Source: Leifsonia xyli subsp. cynodontis DSM 46306 (GTDB lineage Bacteria > Actinomycetota > Actinomycetes > Actinomycetales > Microbacteriaceae). Taken from it: a stretch of 64,000 nt of DNA. Positions 18,777 to 27,832 of the stretch are shown here, piece after piece. The stretch is from assembly GCF_000470775.1 (NCBI RefSeq), contig NC_022438.1, positions 1,302,001 through 1,366,000 on the forward strand, read 5' to 3'. Made by a program: the position numbers and the translations under genes. The number at the start of each line of letters is the position of its first letter. Within the stretch, counting starts at the first letter, position 1. The notes beneath the pieces are model-generated. The model was not told the DNA's origin and searched no databases. It saw only the letters and a program-made list of their open reading frames with translations.

Positions 18777-19730
18777 CTAGGTGGCTTTCCCAGCCCCGGC
18801 CGCAGCGGCGTCGGCGATCGGCGCTTCGCCGCCCGATTGCGGGTGGTGCCGCGCGAGCTGGAAGACGCCGAAGATGGCGGCCGCGCCGGTGATCGCGAAT
18901 CCGAGCATCGCCCACCACGGCGCGCCCGCCGCCTCGTTCAGGACGAGGATGCCGATGGTGACGGCGATCATCGGGTCGATGACGGTGAGGCCGGCGATCA
19001 CGAGGTCCGGCGGTCCGGAGGAGTAGGCGTTCTGCACGAAGTAGGCCCCGAGCCCCGCAGCCGCGAGCAGCGCGACGATGCAGGCGACGAGCAGCCAGTC
19101 CCACTCCCTGTTCGAGATGCGGTCGATGACTACCTTCGCGAGCGTGGCGACGAACCCGTAGAGCACACCGGCGCCCACGATGTACATGATCGCCTTGAAC
19201 CGGTGCCGCAACAACCAGGACGCGAGCCCGAACAGCAGGAGCACGACGGCCAGGACGATGAGGATGACGGTCAGCGCTTGGCCCGTCACCGGCAGATCCT
19301 TCGCGAAGACCGCCGCGATGAGAACGAACGAGCCGACGCCCCCGACGCACAGACCGACGGCGATGATCGACTGCTTGTTGAGTTTCACCCCGCTCACGCG
19401 AGCGTTCAGAACGCTGGTGATCACGAGCCCGACCACGCCGAGCGGTTGCACGAGGATGAGCGGTGAGAGCTTGAGGCTGACCAGCTGGAAAACGATGGCG
19501 AGTCCCAGCAGCAGCGTCCCGATCACCCAGGAGGGGCGGGCCAGCAGCAGCCCGATCTGTTTGAGAGAGAGACCGTCGCCGGCGTTCTCGGTCTGCGCCT
19601 CCACTTTGGCCACACCGTGATGCTGCAATTGCGCGCCGACGGAGAGGAAGCACGCGCCGATGAGCGCGACCGGGATGCCCAGGAGCTGACTGGGCTGATA
19701 GGTCAGCTCGAGCGCGTCCATCAGTTCCAT
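18777..19730 (-). CDS. DMT-superfamily permease
   Basis: A 317-residue membrane protein with about nine or ten hydrophobic segments (LLGIPVALIGACFLSVGA, VIGTLLLGLAIVFQLVSL, IIAVGLCVGGVGSFVLIAAV, VILIVLAVVLLLFGL and so on), the EamA-like internal duplication, and the repeat-end motif LAAAGLGAYFVQNAYSSG. Such proteins export or import small metabolites; actinobacterial members are often annotated as multidrug DMT transporters without proof. ATG 19730 lies behind a GGGGGGTGGG ribosome site, and the gene is divergent from def 48 bases away. Confidence 0.85.
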   Translation of the reverse strand: MELMDALELTYQPSQLLGIPVALIGACFLSVGAQLQHHGVAKVEAQTENAGDGLSLKQIGLLLARPSWVIGTLLLGLAIVFQLVSLKLSPLILVQPLGVVGLVITSVLNARVSGVKLNKQSIIAVGLCVGGVGSFVLIAAVFAKDLPVTGQALTVILIVLAVVLLLFGLASWLLRHRFKAIMYIVGAGVLYGFVATLAKVVIDRISNREWDWLLVACIVALLAAAGLGAYFVQNAYSSGPPDLVIAGLTVIDPMIAVTIGILVLNEAAGAPWWAMLGFAITGAAAIFGVFQLARHHPQSGGEAPIADAAAAGAGKAT

Positions 19731-19778
19731 ACCCACCCCCCCGACACTACCGAACAGCGGGCCGATAGTCTTGCTGAC

Positions 19779-20345
19779 ATGGCTGTCCTTCCGATCCGGA
19801 TCACCGGAGACACTGTTCTCCACACCCGCGCGGACGAGGTGACCGCGTTCGACGACGGACTGCGAACGCTTGTCGCGGAGATGTTCGAGACGATGGACGA
19901 GGCCCCCGGCGTCGGCCTGGCCGGTCCCCAGATCGGTGTGCCGCTGCGCCTGTTCGTCTACGGGTGGACGGATAACGACGAGGCACCCCACCGCGGTGTC
20001 GCGATCAACCCGGTGCTCTGGCAGAGCCCGCTCGACACCGGCCCGCTGGACGAGGACGCGGAGAGCGAAGGCTGTCTCTCCTTTCCCGGCGAGCGCTTCC
20101 CGCTCCGGCGCGCCGAGCGCGTGATTCTGCAGGCGGTGGATCTGGAGGGCGTGCCGTTCGAGGTGCGCGCCGAAGGCTGGCTGGCCCGGATCTTCCAGCA
20201 CGAGTACGACCACCTCGACGGCGTGCTCTACGTGGATCGCCTCGGCCATCCCTTCGGCAAGCAGGCGCTGAAGACGCAGCGGAAGAACTCGTGGGGCGTC
20301 CCCGGACTCAGCTGGCTGCCCGGGCGCGACCACCTGGAGGACTGA
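19779..20345 (+). CDS. def: Peptide deformylase
   Basis: A 188-residue metalloenzyme that removes the formyl group from nascent proteins. Its three motifs are present: GVGLAGPQIG (GLAG rather than the common GLAA), EGCLSFPG with the metal-binding Cys, and HEYDHLDG with the two His ligands and catalytic Glu. The longer upstream open frame is non-coding on this strand; ATG 19779 starts the conserved N-terminus (AVLPIRITGDTVLHTRA). Confidence 0.95.
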   Translation: MAVLPIRITGDTVLHTRADEVTAFDDGLRTLVAEMFETMDEAPGVGLAGPQIGVPLRLFVYGWTDNDEAPHRGVAINPVLWQSPLDTGPLDEDAESEGCLSFPGERFPLRRAERVILQAVDLEGVPFEVRAEGWLARIFQHEYDHLDGVLYVDRLGHPFGKQALKTQRKNSWGVPGLSWLPGRDHLED

Positions 20346-20363
20346 GCCGACGGGCCCAGGAGG

Positions 20364-21236
20364 TCAGCGCAGCCGGACGCCGTGAATTCCGTTGTGGTGC
20401 CGCAGCGCCGGGAAGACGACGCACAGTGAGAAGCCGACCCCCGGAACCGTCTTCGCCGTGAGCACACCGCCGAACAGCGACGCCCGCTCTCGCAGCTCGG
20501 TCAGGCCGGCGCCCTCGGGCGGCTCGGTGATCGCGTGGAGGTCGTCCTCCATCGTGTAGGCGGTCGCGCGGTCGACGCCGTCACGATCGAGTCCGCTGCG
20601 GCGGGCTGCGGCCCGGATGCCGTCGTCGTCCACGCTCACCTGCAGACCATCGCCGGTCCACGCGAACGAGACGGTGGCTTTCGTTCCCGGGCCACCGTGT
20701 TTCAGCGCGTTCCCGAGACTGGTCTGCAGTATGCGGAAGATGGCGAGCTCCGCGCCTGGACGCAGCTCGAACGGCTTGCCGCTCTCGGTGAAGCCGACCG
20801 CGAGACCGGCGTCGCGCAGGACGCGGAAGAGGCCGCCCGCCGAGTGGAGGTCGGGGCTCGGGAGGGCGGCATTGCGGCCCTCCGCGACGACGTCCTGCAG
20901 TCGGCGCAGATCGGCCAGCGCGTCCCGCGCGGCCGTCTCGAGCGCTCCGGCGGAGAGAGAGGTCGCTTCGGGATCGGAGCCGGCGGCGTACCGTAGTCCT
21001 TCCGCCTGGCTGGCGAGCCGGCTGACGGCCGCCACAGCGACATCCGCGAGCTCTCCGGCGATGCGGAACCGGCCGTCCTGCTCGGCCAGGTCGAGTTCGC
21101 GGTCGATACGGTCCCACTCGGACTCCTCCCGCGTCGCGGCAAGCCGGCGGCGGACGCGCTCGGCGAGCCAGAGGGCGAGGAAGACGATCGTCGCAGCCCC
21201 GAGGGCTGCGACGAGGGCGGTCATGGGCGGGGTCAT
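20364..21236 (-). CDS. Histidine-kinase-like protein without the phospho-accepting His
   Basis: The 290-residue protein has one N-terminal membrane segment (MTALVAALGAATIVFLALWLA), a helical DHp-like region (GRFRIAGELADVAVAAVSRLAS) and a C-terminal HATPase_c domain (GNALKHGGPGTKATV N-box, SVDDDG G1-like box, AGLTELRERASLFGG). In the NarL-type kinases the DHp motif is ERxRIAxELHDxxxH; here the His is replaced (ELADVAVA). No response regulator is adjacent. It is therefore either a pseudokinase, a phosphatase-only partner, or an orphan that uses another residue. Confidence 0.75.
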   Translation of the reverse strand: MTPPMTALVAALGAATIVFLALWLAERVRRRLAATREESEWDRIDRELDLAEQDGRFRIAGELADVAVAAVSRLASQAEGLRYAAGSDPEATSLSAGALETAARDALADLRRLQDVVAEGRNAALPSPDLHSAGGLFRVLRDAGLAVGFTESGKPFELRPGAELAIFRILQTSLGNALKHGGPGTKATVSFAWTGDGLQVSVDDDGIRAAARRSGLDRDGVDRATAYTMEDDLHAITEPPEGAGLTELRERASLFGGVLTAKTVPGVGFSLCVVFPALRHHNGIHGVRLR

Positions 21237-21498
21237 ACGGGTCCTTCCGGAGGCCGGCTGCGATTCGCCCGGGCAGGATGCGCAGATCGTCCTACCGCAG
21301 GCGCGGCCGCTCCCACGGGGTTCGGCGGGTGAGGTTCAGGGTATGCCCATGCTAGCGCCGGGGACCGTGCTCATCCTGAGCCCGGAGGCACCGCGCGGCT
21401 CTTCTTCCGAGGAATGCCGGCTCTTCTCCGAGGAGCATGCGGGGATGTGCGTGCCGACGCAGTGCGGAAAGCGGCTGCACGCCTCTCCCGGCATGGCA
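21237..21498. other. Intergenic stretch with imperfect tandem repeat
   Basis: No gene is supported. At about 21396-21441 two related units lie in tandem: CGGCTCTTCTTCCGAGGAATGC and CGGCTCTTCTCCGAGGAGCATGC (first 20 bases nearly identical). The second leads into ATGCGGGGATGTG, a 13-mer that also occurs in the inverted-repeat element at 40028-40040. The rest is featureless. Confidence 0.4.
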
Positions 21499-21531
21499 AA
21501 GGTCCCGGGCCGCTTCGCCGCCCGGGACCTT
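21499..21531 (-). terminator. Strong hairpin terminator after tRNA-Asn
   Basis: Perfect 12-base arms AAGGTCCCGGGC (21499-21510) and GCCCGGGACCTT (21520-21531) around a 9-base loop. On the reverse strand the hairpin lies 10 bases after the tRNA-Asn 3' end and finishes with a short T-run, as expected for an intrinsic terminator. Confidence 0.85.
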
Positions 21532-21540
21532 GCTCTGACG

Positions 21541-21613
21541 CTCCCCGACTTGGACTCGAACCAAGAACCTGCCGGTTAACAGCCGGCTGCTCTGCCAATT
21601 GAGCTATCGAGGA
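21541..21613 (-). tRNA. tRNA-Asn (anticodon GTT)
   Basis: A 73-base cloverleaf: acceptor TCCTCGA with TCGGGGA and discriminator G, anticodon stem GCCGG/CCGGC enclosing loop CTGTTAA, T arm TTGGTTCGAGTCCAA. CCA is not encoded. A hairpin terminator follows at 21499-21531. Confidence 0.95.
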
Positions 21614-21691
21614 ATGCTTGATCAGCGAAGCCACTCTAGCAAGGATTCCGCTACCGGGAGAAATCGGCGGCGCATTCCGCGCGCGTCGCCA

Positions 21692-22366
21692 TCAGTACCC
21701 CGCGCCGGGGTCCACCAGGCCGACGAAACGGCCGTCGCCGAGGAACGCCTGGACGTTCACCCGGACCCGCTCGGCGAGCAGCGGAGCGACCATCTGCGGC
21801 GTGTCGGCCTGGTGCGGGGTTGACGATGCAGTTCTTCTCCGCCCAGAGCGGGTGGCCGTCCGGCAGCGGCTCTGGGTCGGTGACATCGACCCCGGCTCCG
21901 GCGATGGCCCCGGTGCGAAGAGCCGTCACGAGCGCATTGCTGTCGACGAGGCCGCCGCGGGCGATGTTCACGAAGACGGCGGTGCTCTTCATCGCGGCGA
22001 ACTCCCGGGCGCCGATGAGACGTCGCGTGCTGTCCGTGAGCGCGGCCGCGATGACCACCACATCCGCGGCGGGGAGGACCTCGCCCAGCCGATCGGCGGT
22101 GATCGTCGCCGCCGAACCGGGGACGGGCTCGGCGGAGCGCCAGACGATCGTCGCGCGGACTCCGAACGGTTCGAGCAGCCGCAGGAGTTCGCGCGCGATG
22201 CCGCCCGCGCCGACGATCACGACATCCAGGCCGTAGAGGGAGGTGCCCTCCTGCACCGTGCCCCAGCTCATCGCTCGAACCCGCCGGGGAAGGACGCGCA
22301 GCAGCGCGAGTGCGAGAGCGTGCTCGGCGACGGGCTGGGCGTAGGCCCCTTTCGCGCTCGTCCAGA
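21692..22366 (-). pseudogene. D-2-hydroxyacid dehydrogenase, C-terminal part (split by IS30, frameshifted)
   Basis: This is the second part of a gene interrupted by the IS at 22367-23878. It resumes in frame with WTSAKGAYAQPVAEHALAL and contains the NAD-binding region (VVIVGAGGIARELLRLL, about the GxGxxG motif), then ALTDSTRRLIGA, FVNIARGGLVD with the catalytic Arg region, and GAGVDVTDPEPLPDGHPLW. At about 21824 an extra base breaks the frame after NCIV; the expected TPHQADTPQMVAPLLAERV lies in the next frame and ends at 21692. So two independent lesions inactivate the gene. Confidence 0.9.
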
Positions 22367-23878
22367 TGGCGGATTCTAGTGGTCGTTGCAACACGACGAT
22401 TAGCTGGTAGGTAGTTTAGCGAGGCGCTGGGCTGGGGTTTCCCAGCCGAGCGTTTTGCGTGGGCGGGTGTTGAGTTCGTGTGCGACTCGGGCAAGGTCCG
22501 CGGGCGAGTGCTGTGAGAGGTCGGTGCCCTTCGGGAAGTACTGCCTCAGCAACCCGTTCGTGTTCTCGTTAGAACCGCGCTGCCAGGGCGAGGCTGGGTC
22601 GCAGAAGTAGACGTCCATGTCGGTGGCGATCGTGAACGTCTTGTGGGCGGCCATCTCCGCACCCTGGTCCCAGGTCAGCGACTTCTTCAGTTCGGCCGGC
22701 AGGCCGCTCATCGTCCGAATGAGGCCATCGCGGACGGTCTCGGCAGCGTGGTCGGTCGGGAGGTGGACGAGCATCACGAACCTGGTGGTTCGCTCGACGA
22801 GGGTGCCGATCGCGCTGGCGTGGTCAGCGCCGATGATGAGATCGCCTTCCCAATGCCCTGGAACAGCACGATCAGCGACCTCAGCGGGGCGCTCGGAGAT
22901 CATGAGCATCGGGTCGACGAACCGCGAACGACGTGCGTTGGTTCCCCGGTTCGGTCGGCGACGTGCGCGCCCGGTACGCAGCGCTGTCGCGAGATCACGG
23001 CGCAGCTGGCCGCGTCCTTGGAGATAGAGCGTCTGGTAGATCGTCTCGGTCGCCACTCGCATCCCAACGTCGTCCGGGAACTGACGGATCAGGGCTCGAG
23101 TGATCTGCTCGGGAGACCACCGCAACGCCAGCTTCGACTCAACGAAAGCACGCAACCGCAGCTCTGTCACCAGTCTTCGCGGCTTTGGCCGTGGGCGACG
23201 CTTCGCCGAGTAGCGATGTGCTGCGAAGGGGTGATAGATCCCGGTCGAGGACCGGTTCCGGGAGATTTCCCGACTGATCGTGGATGGCGACCGCCGCAGC
23301 TGGGCGGCGATGCTCCGCAGTGACAACCCATCGCGGAGGAGATCCCGGATCTGCTCACGTTCCTCCAGCGAAAGGAACCGCGGATCGAGCTTCCTCTCCA
23401 GCTGAAAGATCGCCGCCGGCGAGATTGTCTCGGTGCCGTCAAGAAACGTCGTCATACCTGTTTTGTAATCGACGACCCGACCATCTGGGTAATAGCGGCG
23501 ATGAGCGGTCTTCCGGACACCGTTATCCCAATCCCGTGCCGTGCGGATGTTCACCCCGACGGCAGCCGCTGCTTCGCGACGCGAGATGCCATCGCGTCGC
23601 AACTGGAAGTAGCGTTCCTTTCCTGGATGCGGACCAGTCCCGGTTTTCCCCTGGCTGCGCAGGCCGGCCTTCCATACCCACGTCCCGCAGGTCGCCGGGT
23701 TGAACCCCAACTCACGCGCCGCGATCGTGATGCTCCCACACGCCTCGAACAACGCGAAGAACGCGTCCTTATCAGCCTGCGTGAAACAGCGTCGATCCCT
23801 CGAATAGCTCCTTAAACGGGCCACGGTCGTTACAACTCCCAGAAAGTCCAGGTGTTGCAACGACCGTTAGAACCCAAG
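22367..23878 (-). mobile_element. IS30-family insertion sequence, complete copy 2
   Basis: The element is 1512 bp with imperfect terminal inverted repeats of about 27-28 bases (22367-22394 and 23852-23878); the inner 14 bases GGTCGTTGCAACAC are identical at both ends. It is flanked by a 2-bp direct repeat GA (22365-22366 and 23879-23880). Deleting the element plus one GA restores the dehydrogenase reading frame (…RPGLI|WTSAKG…), which proves the boundaries. It encodes one transposase and appears identical to copy 3. Confidence 0.96.
22400..23824 (-). CDS. IS30-family transposase (copy 2)
   Basis: A 474-residue DDE transposase. N-terminal HTH-like region, then the IS30 HTH (LEEREQIRDLLRDGLSLRSI … SPSTISREISRN, about 150-190), then the rve catalytic domain: D in GHWEGDLIIGADH, D in LTWDQGAEMAAHK, E in RGSNENTNGLLRQYFPKG. 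Start is placed at GTG 23824, with GGGAG ten bases upstream; a TTG twelve codons earlier is the only other in-frame candidate. It appears intact and therefore potentially active. Confidence 0.93.
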   Translation of the reverse strand: MARLRSYSRDRRCFTQADKDAFFALFEACGSITIAARELGFNPATCGTWVWKAGLRSQGKTGTGPHPGKERYFQLRRDGISRREAAAAVGVNIRTARDWDNGVRKTAHRRYYPDGRVVDYKTGMTTFLDGTETISPAAIFQLERKLDPRFLSLEEREQIRDLLRDGLSLRSIAAQLRRSPSTISREISRNRSSTGIYHPFAAHRYSAKRRPRPKPRRLVTELRLRAFVESKLALRWSPEQITRALIRQFPDDVGMRVATETIYQTLYLQGRGQLRRDLATALRTGRARRRPNRGTNARRSRFVDPMLMISERPAEVADRAVPGHWEGDLIIGADHASAIGTLVERTTRFVMLVHLPTDHAAETVRDGLIRTMSGLPAELKKSLTWDQGAEMAAHKTFTIATDMDVYFCDPASPWQRGSNENTNGLLRQYFPKGTDLSQHSPADLARVAHELNTRPRKTLGWETPAQRLAKLPTS

Positions 23879-24205
23879 GATCAGCCCGGGCCGCTTCTCC
23901 TCCACCAGGATGCCGGCGAAGGCATCGACGCCCGCGAACGGCAGCTGCACCCAGCCGATGCCGGGGTGCGCCTCGAGCACCGGCGGGAAGTCCTTCGCAT
24001 CCCGGTTCGACAGCCACACCACTCCGCGTGTCCGATCGGACAGCGGCTCGACCGTGCCGCCTCCGGCCTCCACCGCGGCGACGAAGGCCGGTTCGGCGAC
24101 CGGCAGCACCGCGATCGGGCCCGGCTCAGGACGGCGGCCGATTGGAAGGGGGATCGCCTCCACCGCCAGGACGGCGCGGTGCGGGGCGGGGTGCTCGGTG
24201 GTCAT
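23879..24205 (-). pseudogene. D-2-hydroxyacid dehydrogenase, N-terminal part (split by IS30)
   Basis: The first 109 codons of the interrupted gene, from ATG 24205 (MTTEHPAPHRAVLAVEAIPLP; GGAAGG nine bases upstream) to …EEKRPGLI, where the IS enters. The ending ‘HPGIGWVQLPFAGVDAF’ is the substrate-domain hallmark of the family, here at about residues 85-101. Read-through into the IS adds only three residues (LGF) before a stop. It follows the oligopeptide ABC genes on the same strand after 30 bases and may have been their last cistron. Confidence 0.9.
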
Positions 24206-24235
24206 CGACATTGTCCTTCCGGCGACGGGGCGGGA

Positions 24236-25081
24236 TCAGCTCGCGCGCTGCGGTCGCCGCTCGGTGCGCCGCTGCGTCGGGCCGAGCGCCCTGGCCAGCT
24301 TCCGAACGAAGGGATGCGCGGGGTCGGCGAGCACGTGCTCGATCGGGCCGTAGCCGACCGGGCGACCGCCCTGAAGCACGAGGGAGACATCCGTCGCCCG
24401 GCGCAGGACGGCGAGGTCGTGGCTGACGATCACGGCGGTGAAGCCGGCGTGCTCGCGCAGCTGGCCGAGCAGGTCGATCACGGCGTCCCGGACGGTCGCG
24501 TCGATGCCCGCTGTCGGCTCGTCGGCGACCAGGATGCGCGGCCCCAGCACTAGCGAGCGAGCGAGCGCCACGCGCTGCCGCTGGCCGGAGCTGAGCTCGT
24601 AGGGGTACTTCGAGAGCACACTGAGCGGCAAGTGAATCGTGTCGAGCATGGTCGCCGCTCGCTCCCCCGCCGCGCGGCGCGAGAAATGCCTGTCACGCTC
24701 GAGGATCGGCAGCGATACGTTGTCCTGCACACTGAGCGACGGCTCCAGGGTGTTCCCGGCGTCCTGCGGCAGGTAGCCGACATGGAAGGTGACTTCCGCG
24801 ATGTCCCGCTTCTTCGCCTTCCGGAGAGGGTGGCCGAGGACGCTCGCCTGCCCCCCGGTGATCCGGGGTCCGGGATCGGACGGCTTCAGCGGCAGTCCAT
24901 GGCCGGAGAGCACAGCGGCGAGCGTGCTCTTGCCGGAGCCCGTCTCTCCCAGGACGCCGAGGGACTGACCCGGCTCCAGCCGGAAGTCGACCCCGCGCAG
25001 GGCGACGCAGGAGGCGCTGGCGCCCCGCGCCGGGTATTCGACGGACAGGTCGCTGACGACGATGGCGTGTTCGGAGCTCAC
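24236..25081 (-). CDS. ABC transporter ATP-binding protein
   Basis: A 281-residue ATPase: Walker A GETGSGKST (about 46-54), signature LSSGQRQRVALARSL (first Gly of LSGGQ is Ser), Walker B ILVADEP, switch VSHD. A DppD/F-like C-terminal region is present but short. It lies 9 bases after the fused double ATPase and is probably part of the same peptide-import operon, though an extra ATPase is unusual when the previous gene already supplies two. It may serve a different permease or be a regulator. Confidence 0.88.
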   Translation of the reverse strand: MSSEHAIVVSDLSVEYPARGASASCVALRGVDFRLEPGQSLGVLGETGSGKSTLAAVLSGHGLPLKPSDPGPRITGGQASVLGHPLRKAKKRDIAEVTFHVGYLPQDAGNTLEPSLSVQDNVSLPILERDRHFSRRAAGERAATMLDTIHLPLSVLSKYPYELSSGQRQRVALARSLVLGPRILVADEPTAGIDATVRDAVIDLLGQLREHAGFTAVIVSHDLAVLRRATDVSLVLQGGRPVGYGPIEHVLADPAHPFVRKLARALGPTQRRTERRPQRAS

Positions 25082-25090
25082 AGACCGACT

Positions 25091-26779
25091 TTAGGCGCTC
25101 TCGCCGCGCAACGCTTGCAAGGCATCCCGCCGGTCTGCCTGTTCGGCCGGGTCCGGGACGGGGAGGGATGCGAGCAGGCGCTGCGTGTACTCCTCGCGCG
25201 GGCTGCCCAGCACCTGGTCGCCGGTCCCCTCCTCGATGAGCCTCCCGCGGTGCAGCACCGCGATCCGGTCGGCGAGCAGGTCGACGACCGCCAGATCGTG
25301 ACTGATGAACAGGGAGGCGAACCCGAACTCGCGCTGCAGATCGGCGAACAGCTCGAGGACGCGCGCCTGCACCGACACGTCCAGCGCGGAGGTCGGCTCG
25401 TCCGCGATCAGGAGCGCCGGCTCCAGCGCGAGCGCACGGGCGAGACTCGCGCGCTGCCGCTGGCCGCCGGAGAGTTCGTGCGGGAACCGGTCGCCGTAGC
25501 CGCGTGGCAGCTGCACCGCCTCCAGCAGTTCGTCCACCCGCGCCCGCGCGTCCGCCGGCGACGAAGCCTTGCCGTGGACGACGAGCGGTTCGGCGACGCA
25601 GTCCGCGATGCTCAGCAGCGGGTTGAAGCTCGAAGCCGGGTCCTGGAAGACGAAGCCGATATCGCTGCGGACCCGGCGGAACTCCCGTTCCCGGACGCCG
25701 TTCAGCTCGATCCCGAGCACCTGCAGCGACCCGCCGGTGACGCGGTTCAGTCCGGCGATGGCGCGCCCGATGGTCGTTTTGCCGGAGCCCGACTCGCCCA
25801 CCAGTCCGAGCACTTCGCCCGGACGGATTTCGAGGCTCACACCGTCCACCGCCACATATCCGGGTCGGCCGAGCCGCCCCGGGTATTGGACGCGCACGTC
25901 GCGCGCCTGCACCACTGGCGCCGCCTCGGGCTGTTCCGCCCGCGCGAGAGCCCGCTCCTGCGTCGCGATGCGGCCCTGCCCGATCGTCGGGACGGCTGCC
26001 AGCAGCCGGCGCGTGTAGTCGACCTGTGGAGCGGAGAACAGCGTGTACACATCCGCTTCTTCGACGAGTTCGCCCTGGTACATCACGGCCACCCGGTCGG
26101 CGAGGTCGGCCACCACACCCATGTTGTGGGTGATGAGCACGATCGCGACGCCGAATTCGTCGCGGCAGCGGCGGAGCAGGTCGAGGATGTCGGCTTGCAC
26201 GGTCACATCCAGCGCGGTCGTCGGCTCGTCGGCGACGATCAGCCCCGGGTTCAGGACCAGCGCCATGGCGATGACGATGCGCTGCTTCTGCCCGCCGGAG
26301 AACTGGTGCGGGTAGTGCTTGACGCGCGTCTCCGGGTCCGGGATGCCGACGCGGCGCAGGATGTCGACCGCCTTCTGGCGCGCGGCCTTCTTCGACACCT
26401 TGCCGTGGGCGCGCAGACCTTCGGCGATCTGCCAGCCCACGGTGTACACGGGGTTCAGCGCGGTGGAGGGCTCCTGGAAGACCATCGCGACGTCCGTGCC
26501 GCGCCTCTCCCGCAGCTCCCGCTTGCTCAGCGAGAGGATGTCCGCCTCGCTCTGCCGGTCCCTGCTGCGCAGGATCACCGCGCCCGAAGCCGTCGCCGTC
26601 GCCGGAAGCAGGCCGAGGATCGTCTTGGCCGTGACCGTCTTGCCGCTGCCGGACTCGCCGACGATCGCGAGCACCTCGCCTGGAGACACGGACAGCGAGA
26701 CACCGTCGACAGCCTTCACGGGGCCGGCGTCGGTGGAGAACGTCACTTGCAGATTGTCGATCTGGACGACATCGTTCAT
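25091..26779 (-). CDS. Oligopeptide ABC transporter, fused double ATPase (DppD-DppF)
   Basis: A 562-residue protein made of two complete ATP-binding cassettes. First cassette: [39 protein letters not shown]. Second (from about residue 300): [40 protein letters not shown]. Each has the DppD/OppF-type C-terminal end ([30 protein letters not shown]). It energises uptake through the two permeases encoded just upstream. Its ATG overlaps the stop of the preceding permease gene by four bases (ATGA), so the two are translationally coupled. Confidence 0.95.
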   Translation of the reverse strand: MNDVVQIDNLQVTFSTDAGPVKAVDGVSLSVSPGEVLAIVGESGSGKTVTAKTILGLLPATATASGAVILRSRDRQSEADILSLSKRELRERRGTDVAMVFQEPSTALNPVYTVGWQIAEGLRAHGKVSKKAARQKAVDILRRVGIPDPETRVKHYPHQFSGGQKQRIVIAMALVLNPGLIVADEPTTALDVTVQADILDLLRRCRDEFGVAIVLITHNMGVVADLADRVAVMYQGELVEEADVYTLFSAPQVDYTRRLLAAVPTIGQGRIATQERALARAEQPEAAPVVQARDVRVQYPGRLGRPGYVAVDGVSLEIRPGEVLGLVGESGSGKTTIGRAIAGLNRVTGGSLQVLGIELNGVREREFRRVRSDIGFVFQDPASSFNPLLSIADCVAEPLVVHGKASSPADARARVDELLEAVQLPRGYGDRFPHELSGGQRQRASLARALALEPALLIADEPTSALDVSVQARVLELFADLQREFGFASLFISHDLAVVDLLADRIAVLHRGRLIEEGTGDQVLGSPREEYTQRLLASLPVPDPAEQADRRDALQALRGESA

Positions 26780-27831
26780 GGCTTGACCTCGATTCCGTGC
26801 TGGTCGGCGCTCTCCCCGCCGTCGAGTCCGTCGATGCCGCCGGGCGCCGAGAGCGGCCCACCCGGGACGACCGACGTCTCGGTGACTTCGCCCGAGGCCT
26901 CCGCCGCCCGCCGGCGCCCGCGCAGGCGCGGGTCGGCCAGATCATTGAGGCTTTCGCCGACCAGGGTGATGCCGAGAACGACCAGCACGATCGCAAGGCC
27001 CGGGAAGACCGCCGTCCACCAGATGCCGCTCGTGACATCGGCCACGGCCTTGTTGAGGTCGTAGCCCCATTCGGCGGCCGCGGTCGGTTCGATCCCGAAG
27101 CCGAGGAAGCCGAGCGCCGCGAGCGTCAGGATCGCCTCCGAGGAGTTGAGCGTGAAGATCAGCGGCAGGGTGCGCGTCGAGTTCCGCAGGACGTGTCGGA
27201 ACATGATCCGGCCGTCGCTCGCCCCGATCACCTTGGCCGATTCGACGTACGCCTCGGCCTTGATCCGCACGGCCTCCGCACGGATGACGCGGAAATACTG
27301 CGGGATATAGACGACGGTGATCGAGATCGCCGCAGCGAGGATGCCGCCCCACAGGCTGGACTGGCCGCCCGAGATGACGATCGCCATCACGATCGCCAGG
27401 AGCAGCGAGGGGAACGCGTAGATCGCGTCCGCGATCACGACGAGCACCCGGTCCACCCAGCCGCCGAAGTATCCCGAGACCAGCCCGAGGACCACACCGG
27501 CGAAGATCGACAGGAGCACGGCGATGACGATGACCAGGATGGCCGTCTGGGCGCCCCAGACCACCCGCGAGAACACATCGTATCCGCCGACGGTCGTGCC
27601 CCAGATGTGTACGGCGCTCGGCGGCTCCTGCGATCCGAACTGCCGTCCATCGGCTCCCCGCAGCTGGGCGAAGCCGTAGGGGGCGATCACCGGTGCGAAG
27701 ACGGCGACGACGAGGAAGAGCGCGGTCAGGACGAGACCGGCGACCAGCATCCCGCGCTGGAGTCCCACGGACTGGCGCAGCTGGCGGACGACGGGCAGCC
27801 GGCTCCACCGGGAGCGTTTCTGCGCGGCCAT
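26776..27831 (-). CDS. Oligopeptide ABC transporter permease (DppC-like)
   Basis: A 351-residue inner-membrane permease with about six hydrophobic segments; first at [21 protein letters not shown]. The binding-protein-dependent permease loop that contacts the ATPase is [20 protein letters not shown] (EAA-like). The C-terminal tail is long, hydrophilic and Gly/Ser-rich (about residues 300-351), not usual for DppC. One base separates it from dppB and it overlaps the ATPase gene. Confidence 0.93.
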   Translation of the reverse strand: MAAQKRSRWSRLPVVRQLRQSVGLQRGMLVAGLVLTALFLVVAVFAPVIAPYGFAQLRGADGRQFGSQEPPSAVHIWGTTVGGYDVFSRVVWGAQTAILVIVIAVLLSIFAGVVLGLVSGYFGGWVDRVLVVIADAIYAFPSLLLAIVMAIVISGGQSSLWGGILAAAISITVVYIPQYFRVIRAEAVRIKAEAYVESAKVIGASDGRIMFRHVLRNSTRTLPLIFTLNSSEAILTLAALGFLGFGIEPTAAAEWGYDLNKAVADVTSGIWWTAVFPGLAIVLVVLGITLVGESLNDLADPRLRGRRRAAEASGEVTETSVVPGGPLSAPGGIDGLDGGESADQHGIEVKP

Positions 27832-27832
27832 C

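Noticed and set aside
18777..20333. 518-residue frame that seems to extend the DMT permease
   Set aside because: The extension is antisense to def, a well-supported gene; the permease starts at 19730.
24632..27064. Long open frames opposite the ABC ATPase genes (810 and 781 residues)
   Set aside because: Shadows of the two ATPase genes; no start signals or recognisable domains.
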